Assembly (NCBI RefSeq): GCF_040566545.1
Contig: NZ_JBEWZI010000002.1
Location: 124,001-188,000, forward strand
Source: Uliginosibacterium flavum
GTDB lineage: Bacteria > Pseudomonadota > Gammaproteobacteria > Burkholderiales > Rhodocyclaceae
Reading direction: 5' to 3'
DNA length: 64,000 bases
Shown here: positions 9,220 to 17,371 of the stretch, piece by piece
Layout of the letters: each line of letters opens with the position of its first letter
How positions within the stretch are numbered: position 1 is the stretch's first letter
Position numbers and translations under genes: made by a program
The notes under the pieces: generated by a model
Seen by the model: only the letters and a program-made list of their open reading frames with translations
Database searches by the model: none
What the model was told of the DNA's origin: nothing

Positions 9220-9708
9220 TCAGCCCTGCGCCAGCGCCAGCACACCTTCCAGCGCCACGCGCGTCGCCGTCTCGCGCACCGCCGCACGATCCCCAGCGAT
9301 GTGCTGTGTCACGCAACGCGCCGGATAGCCGCGCCGCTGCCAGCCAAAACACACACAGCCCACCGGCTTGTCGGGCGTGCCACCGCCGGGGCCGGCGATA
9401 CCGGAAACCGCCACCGCGACATGCGCCACCGACTTCGCCAGAGCGCCCGCCAGCATCTCATGCACCGTCTGCTCGGACACAGCGCCGTGCGCGTGCAAAG
9501 TCAGCAGCGAAACGCCGAGCAGCTCGATCTTGGCCTCGTTCGAATAGGTGATGAAACCACGATCAAACCAGGCGCTCGACCCGGCGATTTCCGTGACGGC
9601 TGCGCTGACCAGTCCGCCGGTACAGGATTCGGCCGTGGCAAGTTGCCATTGCTGGGCCAGCAAAGCAGCGCCGACTTGTTCGGCAAGTTGATAAACATCA
9701 GGCGTCAT
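9220..9708 (-). CDS. pncC: Nicotinamide-nucleotide amidohydrolase (CinA C-terminal domain protein)
   Basis: A stand-alone CinA-C domain of 162 residues, the usual size. It deamidates nicotinamide mononucleotide to nicotinate mononucleotide for NAD salvage. Diagnostic motifs are ATAESCTGGL near the N-terminus and AVSGIAGPGGGTPDKPVG in the C-terminal half. ATG 9708 is preceded by AGGAG at good spacing, which favours it over the upstream methionines. It is the last gene of the minus-strand rib-thiL-pgpA cluster and overlaps the upstream HD gene by 11 bp. Confidence 0.93.
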   Translation of the reverse strand: MTPDVYQLAEQVGAALLAQQWQLATAESCTGGLVSAAVTEIAGSSAWFDRGFITYSNEAKIELLGVSLLTLHAHGAVSEQTVHEMLAGALAKSVAHVAVAVSGIAGPGGGTPDKPVGCVCFGWQRRGYPARCVTQHIAGDRAAVRETATRVALEGVLALAQG

Positions 9709-10276
9709 TCTTGGCTCCTGCATAAACGGTTTCAATCTGCGGCCATACGATCTGCCAGATGCGCGGCAACACTTCGGCAATGAAACCGTTACGCGCCATG
9801 ATCTGTTCGAGGCTCACGCCATTTTCACGCCACACTTTTCCGCCATGGGCAATATTGTGCAGCAGCGGCATCACCCGATCCAGCGCGTTGGCATAGCGTG
9901 CCTCGGGCGTCACGCAGGCAGTGAATTCTTCCCACAGCGCCCGCAAGCCATCGCCAGTGTGCACCGGCAATGTTGCGAGCAGATGCTGCAAACCCAGCGC
10001 TTCGGCAGCGGCCGCACCGTCACGCGCAGCGGCATAGGCAAAGGTGTCGCCACACTCGATCTCGGGCACGTCGTGCATCAGGAGCAGCAGCGCCGCGCGC
10101 TTCGCATCAACCGGGAACGCACATTCGCCCTCCAGCAGCAGCGCGCACAGGGCGCCATGCCAACTGTGCTCGGCACTGTTCTCGCGGCGGTCCAGACCGG
10201 CAGGACTGGTGCGGCGCTCAACGGTCTTGAGCCGATCCAGCGTAAGAACAAAATCAAGCAGGGCCTGTGTGCTCAT
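9698..10276 (-). CDS. HD-domain phosphohydrolase (YfbR/HDDC2-like)
   Basis: A 192-residue HD-family protein. The metal ligands are visible as ENSAEHSWH and LLLMHDVPEIECGD, in the order seen in YfbR and HDDC2-type 5'-nucleotidases. A role in deoxynucleotide turnover is likely but unproven. The start ATG 10276 overlaps the pgpA stop as ATGA, and the stop lies inside pncC, so the three genes are one translational unit. Two in-frame codons further upstream (from 10306) lie within pgpA and are less likely starts. Confidence 0.85.
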   Translation of the reverse strand: MSTQALLDFVLTLDRLKTVERRTSPAGLDRRENSAEHSWHGALCALLLEGECAFPVDAKRAALLLLMHDVPEIECGDTFAYAAARDGAAAAEALGLQHLLATLPVHTGDGLRALWEEFTACVTPEARYANALDRVMPLLHNIAHGGKVWRENGVSLEQIMARNGFIAEVLPRIWQIVWPQIETVYAGAKNDA

Positions 10277-10764
10277 GCCAGCACTTTCAGCGCAATCCAC
10301 AAACACAGCAGCGTGTAACCCGCCGCCAGCACATCATCAAACATCACGCCCAGACCGTTCTTGAAGCGCCGGTCGGCCAGATAGATCGGCCAGGGCTTGA
10401 GGATGTCGAAGAAGCGAAACACGGCCACGCCGGCCAGTTGCCACAGGAAAGTCGCCGGAATCAGGGCCAGCACCAACCATACCGCGACGAATTCGTCCCA
10501 GACGATGCCGCCATGATCGACCTCGCCAAGAGCCGCCCCGGTCTTGCCTATGCAGGCAGCCCCGATGAAGAAGGCCGCCAGAAGCGCTGCTACGGGCACC
10601 CATACCGGAAACACAGGCGGGACAAGGCTCACCAGCAGGGCATACAAGCCCCAGGCCAAGAAGCTGCCGACCGTACCGGGCGCCTTGGGCGCGAGGCCGG
10701 AGCCGAAACCCAGCGAGATGAAATGGGCGGGGTGGGAGATGAGGAGTTTGAAGGTCGGGCGCAT
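10273..10764 (-). CDS. pgpA: Phosphatidylglycerophosphatase A
   Basis: A 163-residue membrane enzyme that dephosphorylates phosphatidylglycerol phosphate to phosphatidylglycerol. Signature segments are FGSGLAPKAPGTVGS, VWDEFVAVWL and FRFFDILKPWPI followed by GLGVMFDDVLAA, with four hydrophobic stretches. ATG 10764 was chosen; an in-frame TTG at 10779 preceded by AAGG is possible. The pairing of thiL with pgpA is common in proteobacteria. Its stop overlaps the HD gene start. Confidence 0.95.
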   Translation of the reverse strand: MRPTFKLLISHPAHFISLGFGSGLAPKAPGTVGSFLAWGLYALLVSLVPPVFPVWVPVAALLAAFFIGAACIGKTGAALGEVDHGGIVWDEFVAVWLVLALIPATFLWQLAGVAVFRFFDILKPWPIYLADRRFKNGLGVMFDDVLAAGYTLLCLWIALKVLA

Positions 10765-10830
10765 ATTCGGAGGGATCAAGTAAGGCCTTGGTCAGTAAGG
10801 CTGTTCATTCAGGTGCGCAACATCAAACCC

Positions 10831-10903
10831 CGTCGTTCCCGCGAAGGCGGGAATCCAGCGACGTTCGCAAAGCCACTGGGTTCCCGCCTTCGCGGGAATG
10901 ACG
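10831..10903. repeat. Paired REP-like palindromes between thiL and pgpA
   Basis: TTCCCGCGAAGGCGGGAA is a palindrome in the first copy (within 10831-10860). A second, inverted copy TTCCCGCCTTCGCGGGAA lies within 10876-10903; both continue into CGTC/GACG and CAG/CTG flanks. This pair is a widespread proteobacterial intergenic repeat type. It lies inside the cluster and could stabilise or attenuate the thiL-pgpA transcript. Confidence 0.8.
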
Positions 10904-10943
10904 TGAAAGAGCTCGTAGCTCCTCAAACTAGCTGTATCAGACT

Positions 10944-11918
10944 TCAGTCCGGCGTTTTCGCCGCAACAAAATGATCAAACCCTCGCGCCGCCAAAGCCTC
11001 GCACACACCATCGCCGCGCTGCAACCACAGCCCGGATTTGTCGAGGATGCGGCCGATGCGGTGCAGCGGCAGTTCGAAGTGACGGCTGAGGGCTTCGACC
11101 TGTCCGCGCTTTTCGCGTGGCACGCAGAACAGTAATTCGTAGTCGTCGCCACCGCCGAGCAAGGCAGCTGTGGCACGCTCGGTAATTTTACAGGCAGCCA
11201 GCAGCGGCTCCAGCGGCAGGGCAGTTTCTTCGATGATGGCGCCGACTTGCGAGCGCTCCAGAATGTGGCTCAGATCGCCGAGCAAGCCATCAGAAACGTC
11301 GAGCATGGCGCTGGCGATGCCGCGCAGGCCGATGCCCAGCGCGACGCGCGGCAGTGGGCGGTGCAGGCGATCCAGACAGGATTCGGCCCAGCCGCCGACC
11401 AGTTGCAGCTGCCCCTGCAACTGCGCCAGACCCAGCGCGGCCATGCCGGGCCAGCCGGAGATCCAGAGGTCGTCGCCGTGGCGAGCGCCATCGCGGCGCA
11501 CCGCTGACTCGAAGGGCACCTCGCCGAAAACGGTGGGACACAAATTCAAGGGGCCACGCGTGGTGTCGCCGCCGATCCAGTCGACGCAATAGCCCTCGCA
11601 ACATTCGCGGAAGCCCCGCGCCAGGGCACTGACCCACTCCTCGTCGGCATGCGGCAAGGCCAGCGCAAGCGTGATCCAGCGCGGCTCGGCAGCCATCGCG
11701 GCCATGTCGGAGATATTCACCGCCGCGGCTTTCCAGCCGAGCAGGAAGGGGTCTGTGTCGGGCAGAAAATGCGTGCCGGCCACCAGCATGTCGGTCGACA
11801 CCACCAGTTGCATGCCGGGACGCGCGCGCAACAGCGCAGCATCATCGCCCACACCCAAGTCAGTGTGACTGGTGGGGTAATGAAAGAAGCGGCGGATCAG
11901 GTCGAATTCGCCAGGCAT
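10944..11918 (-). CDS. thiL: Thiamine-monophosphate kinase
   Basis: A 324-residue ATP-dependent kinase that makes thiamine pyrophosphate from thiamine monophosphate. N-terminal GEFDLIRRFF, GVGDDAALL, STDMLVAGTHFLPD and AVNISDMAAMAAEP are the classic ThiL motifs of the PurM-like fold. DVSDGLLGDLSHIL and GGDDYELLFC mark the second half. Length is normal. It follows nusB after a 99-bp gap filled by a heptamer-repeat hairpin, an arrangement that could uncouple it from nusB. Confidence 0.96.
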   Translation of the reverse strand: MPGEFDLIRRFFHYPTSHTDLGVGDDAALLRARPGMQLVVSTDMLVAGTHFLPDTDPFLLGWKAAAVNISDMAAMAAEPRWITLALALPHADEEWVSALARGFRECCEGYCVDWIGGDTTRGPLNLCPTVFGEVPFESAVRRDGARHGDDLWISGWPGMAALGLAQLQGQLQLVGGWAESCLDRLHRPLPRVALGIGLRGIASAMLDVSDGLLGDLSHILERSQVGAIIEETALPLEPLLAACKITERATAALLGGGDDYELLFCVPREKRGQVEALSRHFELPLHRIGRILDKSGLWLQRGDGVCEALAARGFDHFVAAKTPD

Positions 11919-11930
11919 GGCGAACTAAAG

Positions 11931-12024
11931 GATTGAGTGCTGAGTGCTGGGTGCTGAGTAAACATTTCTGCGGGCGTCGCCCGCACGGGCTTTTACTCAG
12001 TCCTCAGCTCTCAGCCCTCAGTCC
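11931..12024. repeat. Inverted arrays of 7-bp tandem repeats between nusB and thiL
   Basis: Left array: about four units of TGAGTGC at 11934-11961, read equally as TGCTGAG. Right array: ACTCAGT, CCTCAGC, TCTCAGC and CCTCAGT at 11995-12022. The arrays are inverted relative to each other and meet through CTGAGTAAA / TTTACTCAG, around a small hairpin GCGGGC-GTC-GCCCGC. The nusB stop codon (12018-12020) lies inside the last unit, so the element abuts the gene. The motif GAGTAAAAGCCC next to the array recurs at 62069. Confidence 0.85.
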
Positions 12025-12512
12025 TTCTTCCCCCGTTGTTTGGCCGCGTGTTCGACTTCGGCCGTGCGCAGCTTGGGCGCGAGCTTGTCGAGCACGCCGT
12101 TGATGTAGCGATGGCCGTCAGTGCCGCCGAAGGATTTGGCCAGCTCGATGGCTTCGTTGATGACGACGCGATACGGGGTTTCGATGCGGTGGGTCAACTC
12201 GTAGGTGCCGAGCAGCAGGATGGCGCGTTCGATCGGCGAGACTTCGGTCAGCGGACGGTCGATGCAGGCCGTGATGTCAATCTCCAGCGCATCGGCGTTG
12301 CCGGCGGCGCCGCGCAGCAACACCAGGGCCAGCGGCTTGTCGGCACGCGCCCATTCTTCGCTGGCTTGCTCCAGGTGTTGCTCGATCATGGGCAGCGAGT
12401 TGCCGCTCATGCGCCATTCGTACAGGCCTTGCATGGCAACTTCGCGCGCCAGACGACGCGGGGTTTTCTTGGGTTCTTCAACAGGAATGGCTACTTGGTT
12501 TTCTTCGCTCAT
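12018..12512 (-). CDS. nusB: Transcription antitermination factor NusB
   Basis: A 164-residue all-helical RNA-binding protein that pairs with NusE (S10) on boxA to promote rRNA antitermination. RRLAREVAMQGLYEWRMSG, SPIERAILLLGTYEL, TPYRVVINEAIELAKSFG and YINGVLDKLAP are the family motifs. The N-terminal 17 residues and the Lys-rich tail are extensions of no clear function. Its ATG overlaps the ribH stop (4 bp), the usual ribH-nusB pairing. Its stop codon lies inside a 7-bp repeat unit. Confidence 0.97.
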   Translation of the reverse strand: MSEENQVAIPVEEPKKTPRRLAREVAMQGLYEWRMSGNSLPMIEQHLEQASEEWARADKPLALVLLRGAAGNADALEIDITACIDRPLTEVSPIERAILLLGTYELTHRIETPYRVVINEAIELAKSFGGTDGHRYINGVLDKLAPKLRTAEVEHAAKQRGKKD

Positions 12513-12982
12513 GCGCGGATTGTCCTCAACAGGTTGGCCATTTCAATGGCGGCTTGGGCGCACTCGCGCCCCTTAATTTCCATACGCACTTCAGCTTGTT
12601 CGTCGGTATTGGTGGTCAGCACGCCATTGGCAATCGGGATGCCACTGTCGAGCTGAACGCTGGTGATGCCGGCAGCCATTTCGTTGGACACAATTTCAAA
12701 ATGATAGGTATCGCCGCGGATCACCGCACCCAACGCCACCAAGCCATCGTAACGGCCGGTAGCTGCCAGTGCCTGCAGGGTCAGCGGCATTTCCAGCGCG
12801 CCGGGCACCTTGGTGATCAGAATGTTTTCCGCCGCCACACCACGCGCGAGCAGCTCGGTCACGCAACTGCCAAGCAGGCCTTCGCCGATGTTGGCGTTGA
12901 AACGGCCTGCCACAATGGCGACACGCAGGCCCTTACCATCGAGGCTCTGGGCGATTTCAGGAATATTTTCAAAACGGGACAT
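12509..12982 (-). CDS. ribH: 6,7-dimethyl-8-ribityllumazine synthase
   Basis: A 157-residue enzyme condensing the ribulose-derived butanone phosphate with the pyrimidine precursor, the penultimate step to riboflavin. RVAIVAGRFNANIGEGLL, the substrate loop VPGALEMPLTLQ, ALGAVIRGDTYHFEIV (with the catalytic His) and SGIPIANGVLTTN are present. GGAAAAG precedes the ATG. It lies 13 bp after ribBX and overlaps nusB. Confidence 0.97.
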   Translation of the reverse strand: MSRFENIPEIAQSLDGKGLRVAIVAGRFNANIGEGLLGSCVTELLARGVAAENILITKVPGALEMPLTLQALAATGRYDGLVALGAVIRGDTYHFEIVSNEMAAGITSVQLDSGIPIANGVLTTNTDEQAEVRMEIKGRECAQAAIEMANLLRTIRA

Positions 12983-12995
12983 GAGCTTTTCCGAT

Positions 12996-14120
12996 TTATT
13001 TGTTCAGGGGTTCTTCGTAGCCGGTGACCTCAAGGCCAAAACCGGTCATGTTCGGGATGTGGCGAGCCTGGGCCATCACGCGCATCTTGCCGACACCCAG
13101 ATCGCGCAGGATCTGCGCGCCGATGCCGAACAGGCGTGGGTCCCACTTGGCGGCAGGCTTTTGCACGTCAGGTTTGACGCCCAGCGCGGCGAGCATTTCA
13201 TCGCTGGTCTCGGCGCGGCGTAGCAGGATCAACACGCCGTGGCCATGCGCGGCGATGCGCGCCAGTGCGTCATCGACGGTAAAGCTGTGGCGGCTGTTGC
13301 CGGCATCGAGAAAATCGAGCACCGAGATCGGCTCGTGCACGCGCACCAGGGTTTCCACGTCGGGCTTGATCTCGCCCTTGTACATGGCCAGATGCAGATC
13401 GCCGGAAGCGCCATCAGTGAACGCGGCCAAGTGAAATTCGCCGTGCGCCGTGGGCACGACTTTGTCGGCCACACGCTCGACCAGTTTTTCAACCGCCGAA
13501 CGATAGTGGATCAGATCGCGGATCGCGCCGATCTTCAGGCCATGCTCTTTGGCAAACGGGATCAGGTCGGGCAGGCGCGCCATGCTGCCATCATCATTCA
13601 TGATTTCGCAGATCACAGAGGCCGGCTCCAGACCGGCCAGCGCGGCCAGGTCGCAACCGGCTTCGGTATGACCCGCGCGCACCAGCACGCCGCCGGGCTT
13701 GGCCATGATCGGGAAGACATGGCCGGGCTGGACGATGTCGCTCGGCTTGGCATTGCGCGCCACGGCGGCCTGCACGGTGCGGGCGCGATCGGCGGCGGAA
13801 ATGCCGGTGGTCACGCCTTCGGCAGCTTCAATCGACACGGTAAAGGCCGTGGAAAACTGGCTGCGATTGTCGCGTGCCATCTGGTTGATGCCGAGCTGGC
13901 GACAACGCTCCTCGGTCAGGGTCAGACAGACCAGGCCGCGTGCGAACTTCGCCATGAAGTTGATCGACTCTGGCGTGACGTGCTGTGCGGCGATGACGAT
14001 ATCGCCCTCGTTCTCGCGATCTTCATCGTCGATCAGGATCACCATGCGCCCGGCACGGATGTCTTCGATGATGTCGCGAACTGGGGAAAGAACGCTGCTG
14101 GGTGTTTGATTCATTTTCAT
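12996..14120 (-). CDS. ribB: RibBX: DHBP synthase fused to a degenerate GTP cyclohydrolase II domain
   Basis: Residues 1-205 are a complete 3,4-dihydroxy-2-butanone-4-phosphate synthase: IDDEDRENEGD binds Mg and substrate, then DNRSQFSTAFTVSIEA and RAGHTEAGCDLA. Residues 210-374 align with GTP cyclohydrolase II, but the zinc ligands (normally three Cys in a C-x10-C-x-C arrangement) are absent. The corresponding stretch reads RVHEPISVLDFLDAGNSRHS, and no Cys occurs after about residue 177. The protein should therefore make butanone phosphate but not open GTP. Such RibBX fusions are known in proteobacteria with a separate ribA; that gene is not in this window. Part of the minus-strand rib operon, 19 bp after ribE. 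Confidence 0.93.
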   Translation of the reverse strand: MKMNQTPSSVLSPVRDIIEDIRAGRMVILIDDEDRENEGDIVIAAQHVTPESINFMAKFARGLVCLTLTEERCRQLGINQMARDNRSQFSTAFTVSIEAAEGVTTGISAADRARTVQAAVARNAKPSDIVQPGHVFPIMAKPGGVLVRAGHTEAGCDLAALAGLEPASVICEIMNDDGSMARLPDLIPFAKEHGLKIGAIRDLIHYRSAVEKLVERVADKVVPTAHGEFHLAAFTDGASGDLHLAMYKGEIKPDVETLVRVHEPISVLDFLDAGNSRHSFTVDDALARIAAHGHGVLILLRRAETSDEMLAALGVKPDVQKPAAKWDPRLFGIGAQILRDLGVGKMRVMAQARHIPNMTGFGLEVTGYEEPLNK

Positions 14121-14139
14121 GGTTCCGGCTGAGAGACAC

Positions 14140-14757
14140 TCACGCCTGGGCGGAGTCGGGATTCGAGTTTTTCCATTCGAGCATGCGCTCGACGTAGCGC
14201 GCGATCAGATCAATCTCCAGATTGACCTGCGAGCCGGCCTTGAGGCGCTTGAGCGTGGTGACTTGCACCGTATGTGGAATCAGGTTGATTGAAAAATCGC
14301 GGTCCCGTACCCAGTTAACGGTCAGGCTGACACCATCGACGGTAATCGAACCCTTGCGTGCAATGTAGCCGGCAATTGCAGCAGGTGCGCGAATCACCAG
14401 CTCATGGCTTTCCGCCACCGGCTCGAACTTGAGCACTTCGCCCACACCATCAACGTGACCACTGACCAGATGACCACCCAGACGATCATTGAAACTCAGG
14501 GCTTTTTCCAGATTCAGCTCGCCCCCCGGCTGATCAAGGCCTACGGTGCAATTGAGCGATTCACGCGAGACGTCGTAGCGCAACACCGAGCCGAGCTTTT
14601 CGACGGCAGTCAGGCACACGCCGTTATGGGCGACCGAATCACCGATGGCAATATCCGCAATATCCCAGGCACCAACATCGACACTGAGACGCACGCCATC
14701 CTGCAGGGGATCACAAGCCACGATGCGGCCCACGGCCGCGACAATTCCAGAGAACAT
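14140..14757 (-). CDS. ribE: Riboflavin synthase, alpha chain
   Basis: A 205-residue enzyme dismutating two lumazines into riboflavin. Two tandem lumazine-binding repeats are seen: MFSGIVAAVGRI to the Cys of NGVCLTAVEKL, and GGHLVSGHVDGVGEV to KGSITVDGVSLTVN. I chose ATG 14757 because the family normally begins MFTG/MFSG; ATG 14772 would add five residues. First gene of the cluster. ribD is not adjacent and no RFN (FMN) element is visible in 14758-14902, which holds the divergent ribE/gshA promoters. Confidence 0.95.
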   Translation of the reverse strand: MFSGIVAAVGRIVACDPLQDGVRLSVDVGAWDIADIAIGDSVAHNGVCLTAVEKLGSVLRYDVSRESLNCTVGLDQPGGELNLEKALSFNDRLGGHLVSGHVDGVGEVLKFEPVAESHELVIRAPAAIAGYIARKGSITVDGVSLTVNWVRDRDFSINLIPHTVQVTTLKRLKAGSQVNLEIDLIARYVERMLEWKNSNPDSAQA

Positions 14758-14902
14758 GGGAGAGGAATCCATTGATTTGTCTTGTAAAAGCGGATTTTAC
14801 GCGATTCGCTACACGCCCGCCTGAGAAAGACTGTCGTCAGCCGATTGGAGTACCATCGCCTGCCCGGCCAAGCGCCTGCCCACACACAGAAAGAGACTAG
14901 CC

Positions 14903-16201
14903 ATGGTGCCGCACCTGACCACTGCCCTCTCCGGCCCGCTGCTCGCACTTGAGCAGGGCCTGCTCGACAACGCGACCCGCATCGAACAATGGTTCCGCAG
15001 CCAGTGGATGGAACACACGCCACCCTTTTATGGCTCGGTCGATCTGCGCAATAGCGGCTTCAAACTGGCGCCGGTGGACATGAACCTGTTCCCGGGCGGT
15101 TTCAATAACCTGAATCGCGATTTTCTGCCGCTGTGTGTACAAGCGGCCCACGCCGCCGTCGAGCGCCTGTGCCCGAACGCCAGCAATCTGCTGCTGATCC
15201 CGGAAAACCACACGCGCAACCAGTTCTATCTGCAGAACGTGGCGCAGATCGCCAACATCCTCGGCCTGACCGGGTTGAATGTGCGCATCGGCTCGCTGCT
15301 GCCGGAAATCACCGCACCGACGCCGGTGGATCTGCCCGATGGCGGCCAGTTGATCCTCGAACCGCTGGTCCGTACGGGCAATCGTCTGGGTTTGGCAGGC
15401 TTTGATCCCTGTGCGATTCTGCTCAACAACGACCTCTCGGCCGGTGCCCCGCCCATTCTGCAGGGGCTGGACGAGCAATGGCTGCTGCCGCCGATTCATG
15501 CGGGCTGGGCCACACGGCGCAAATCCATTCACTTCGCGGCCTACGACAAGGTGGCCAAGGATTTCGCCCGCCTGCTGAACATCGACCCCTGGCTGATCAA
15601 TCCGTATTTCGGCAGCTGCGGCGAGATCAATTTCCACGAACGCACCGGTGAGGACTGTCTGGCGATGCAGGTCGACGGCCTGCTGACCATGATTCGCCAG
15701 AAGTACGCCGAGTACGGCATCAAGGAAACGCCCTTCGTCGTGGTCAAGGCCGACGCCGGCACCTACGGCATGGGCGTGATGACAGTACGCGACGCCAGCG
15801 AGGTGATCGGTCTGAACCGCCGCCAGCGCAACAAGATGAGCGTAATCAAGGAAGGCCAGCAGGTCTCCGAAGTCATCATCCAGGAAGGTGTGCATACGCT
15901 GGAAACGGTGAATGGCGGCGTGGCGGAACCTGTCGTCTACATGATGGATCACTACGTGGTCGGCGGTTTCTACCGCGTGCACGGTGATCGTGGGCGCGAC
16001 GAGAACCTCAACGCGCCAGGCATGCACTTCGAACCGCTGGCTTTCGAGACCTGCTGCAATGTGCCGGATTGCAAGCAGGCTCCGGACGCGCCGCCCAACC
16101 GTTTTTACGCCTACGGCGTGGTGGCGCGACTGGCGCTGGTCGCTGCGGCGCTGGAGCTGGAGCAGACGGCGCCAGCGGAATTATTGGCTGTCCCTGCCTG
16201 A
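14903..16201 (+). CDS. gshA: Glutamate-cysteine ligase, Acidithiobacillus-type
   Basis: First step of glutathione synthesis, joining glutamate and cysteine. The 432-residue sequence belongs to the group first described in Thiobacillus ferrooxidans, not the E. coli GshA type. Recognisable stretches are FYGSVDLRNSGFKLAPVDMN, FPGGFNNLNRDF, SCGEINFHERTGEDCLAMQ, the ATP-grasp-like VVVKADAGTYGMGVMT and GGFYRVHGDRGRDENLNAPG. The start ATG 14903 follows AAGAGACTAGCC. gshB follows after 97 bp and the pair is typical of betaproteobacteria. Confidence 0.95.
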   Translation: MVPHLTTALSGPLLALEQGLLDNATRIEQWFRSQWMEHTPPFYGSVDLRNSGFKLAPVDMNLFPGGFNNLNRDFLPLCVQAAHAAVERLCPNASNLLLIPENHTRNQFYLQNVAQIANILGLTGLNVRIGSLLPEITAPTPVDLPDGGQLILEPLVRTGNRLGLAGFDPCAILLNNDLSAGAPPILQGLDEQWLLPPIHAGWATRRKSIHFAAYDKVAKDFARLLNIDPWLINPYFGSCGEINFHERTGEDCLAMQVDGLLTMIRQKYAEYGIKETPFVVVKADAGTYGMGVMTVRDASEVIGLNRRQRNKMSVIKEGQQVSEVIIQEGVHTLETVNGGVAEPVVYMMDHYVVGGFYRVHGDRGRDENLNAPGMHFEPLAFETCCNVPDCKQAPDAPPNRFYAYGVVARLALVAAALELEQTAPAELLAVPA

Positions 16202-16215
16202 TCAACCCTGCTACC

Positions 16216-16255
16216 TGCTCCCCCAGCTCCTCTCCCTTAAAGGGTGAGGGGAGCA
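16216..16255. repeat. GC-rich inverted repeat between gshA and gshB
   Basis: TGCTCCCC at 16216-16223 is reverse-complementary to GGGGAGCA at 16248-16255, with an inner CTCCCTT/AAAGGGTGAG hairpin. It resembles the common CCCTCTCCC...GGGAGAGGG intergenic repeat, another form of which is at 31906. No T-run follows, so it is not a standard terminator. Confidence 0.6.
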
Positions 16256-16298
16256 TCGCGGATGGAACTGAAAGCTGTTCCATCGAAAAAGGATTTGC

Positions 16299-17234
16299 AT
16301 GAAAATCGCCTTCATCATCGACCCGCTGGACAAGCTGAAAGCCTACAAGGACTCCAGCGTGGCCATGATGCGCTCAGCCCAGGCGCGCGGGCATCAGGTT
16401 TTCGCGATTGGCCGAGATGGGCTTCTGGTGCGGGATGGCGAGGTGCATGCCCTGGCAGCCGCGCTGGTCTTGGCTTCCGACGATGCCCACTGGTACAGCG
16501 CCGCTGCGCCTGCCTTGCAGCCACTCGCCTATTTTGACGCCGTGCTGATGCGTCAGGATCCGCCCTTCGACGCCGAGTACATCGCCGCCACCTGGATTCT
16601 GGAGCGCGCTGTCGCGCAGGGCGCCAAAGTCTTCAACAATCCGCGTGCGATCCGCGATCATTCCGAAAAGCTCTCACTCACCGAATTCCCGCAGTTCGCG
16701 CCAACCACGCTGGTCGCGCGGGATTCGACGAGCTTGCAGGCCTTCATCGACGAACTCGGTGATGTGATCCTCAAACCGCTGGATGGCATGGGCGGCAGCG
16801 GCATCTTTCGCGTGCGCGCAGACGATCCGAACCGCAACGCGATCCTTGAAGCCCTGACCGATCTGGGGCGCCGCAGCATCATGGCGCAACGCTATCTGCC
16901 GCAGATCAGCGAAGGCGACAAACGCGTGCTGCTGATCGCCGGTCAGGTGATGCCCTACAGCCTGGCGCGCATTCCGATGGCGGGCGAGACGCGCGGCAAT
17001 CTGGCCGCCGGCGGCCGTGGCGTCGCCATGCCGTTGAGCGCACGCGAGCGCGAGATCGCCGAAGCGCTGGGGCCTATTCTGTGGGCACGCGGCCTGCTCA
17101 TCGTCGGACTGGACATGATTGGCGGCCATCTCACCGAAATCAATGTCACCAGCCCGACCTGCATGGTAGAAATCGCCCAGCAAACCGGTTATGACATTGC
17201 CAGTCAGGTCATCCTTGCGCTGGAGTCCGTGTAG
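16299..17234 (+). CDS. gshB: Glutathione synthetase
   Basis: A 311-residue ATP-grasp enzyme adding glycine to gamma-glutamylcysteine. MKIAFIIDPLDKLKAYKDSS and FDAVLMRQDPPFDAEYI form the substrate domain; VFNNPRAIRDHSEKL, ILKPLDGMGGSGIFRV (ATP loop), GDKRVLLIAGQ and DMIGGHLTEINVTSPTC are the ATP-grasp motifs. ATG follows AAAGGATTTGC. Same strand as gshA and likely co-transcribed. Confidence 0.97.
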   Translation: MKIAFIIDPLDKLKAYKDSSVAMMRSAQARGHQVFAIGRDGLLVRDGEVHALAAALVLASDDAHWYSAAAPALQPLAYFDAVLMRQDPPFDAEYIAATWILERAVAQGAKVFNNPRAIRDHSEKLSLTEFPQFAPTTLVARDSTSLQAFIDELGDVILKPLDGMGGSGIFRVRADDPNRNAILEALTDLGRRSIMAQRYLPQISEGDKRVLLIAGQVMPYSLARIPMAGETRGNLAAGGRGVAMPLSAREREIAEALGPILWARGLLIVGLDMIGGHLTEINVTSPTCMVEIAQQTGYDIASQVILALESV

Positions 17235-17371
17235 GCGCTTTGCCCCGCAGCAGTGTCAGCCAGCAACAGCTGCCCTTTCCTCCCTTACCGACCTACGGGC
17301 GCTTCATCAGTCGGCCTCTGTCAGCTCTTCATAATCAGGACATTGACAGCCACTTCTGCCGACTGAACTTC

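Noticed and set aside
14758..14902. FMN (RFN) riboswitch ahead of the rib genes
   Set aside because: None of the conserved RFN segments is recognisable in the ribE leader or in the 19-bp gap before ribBX.
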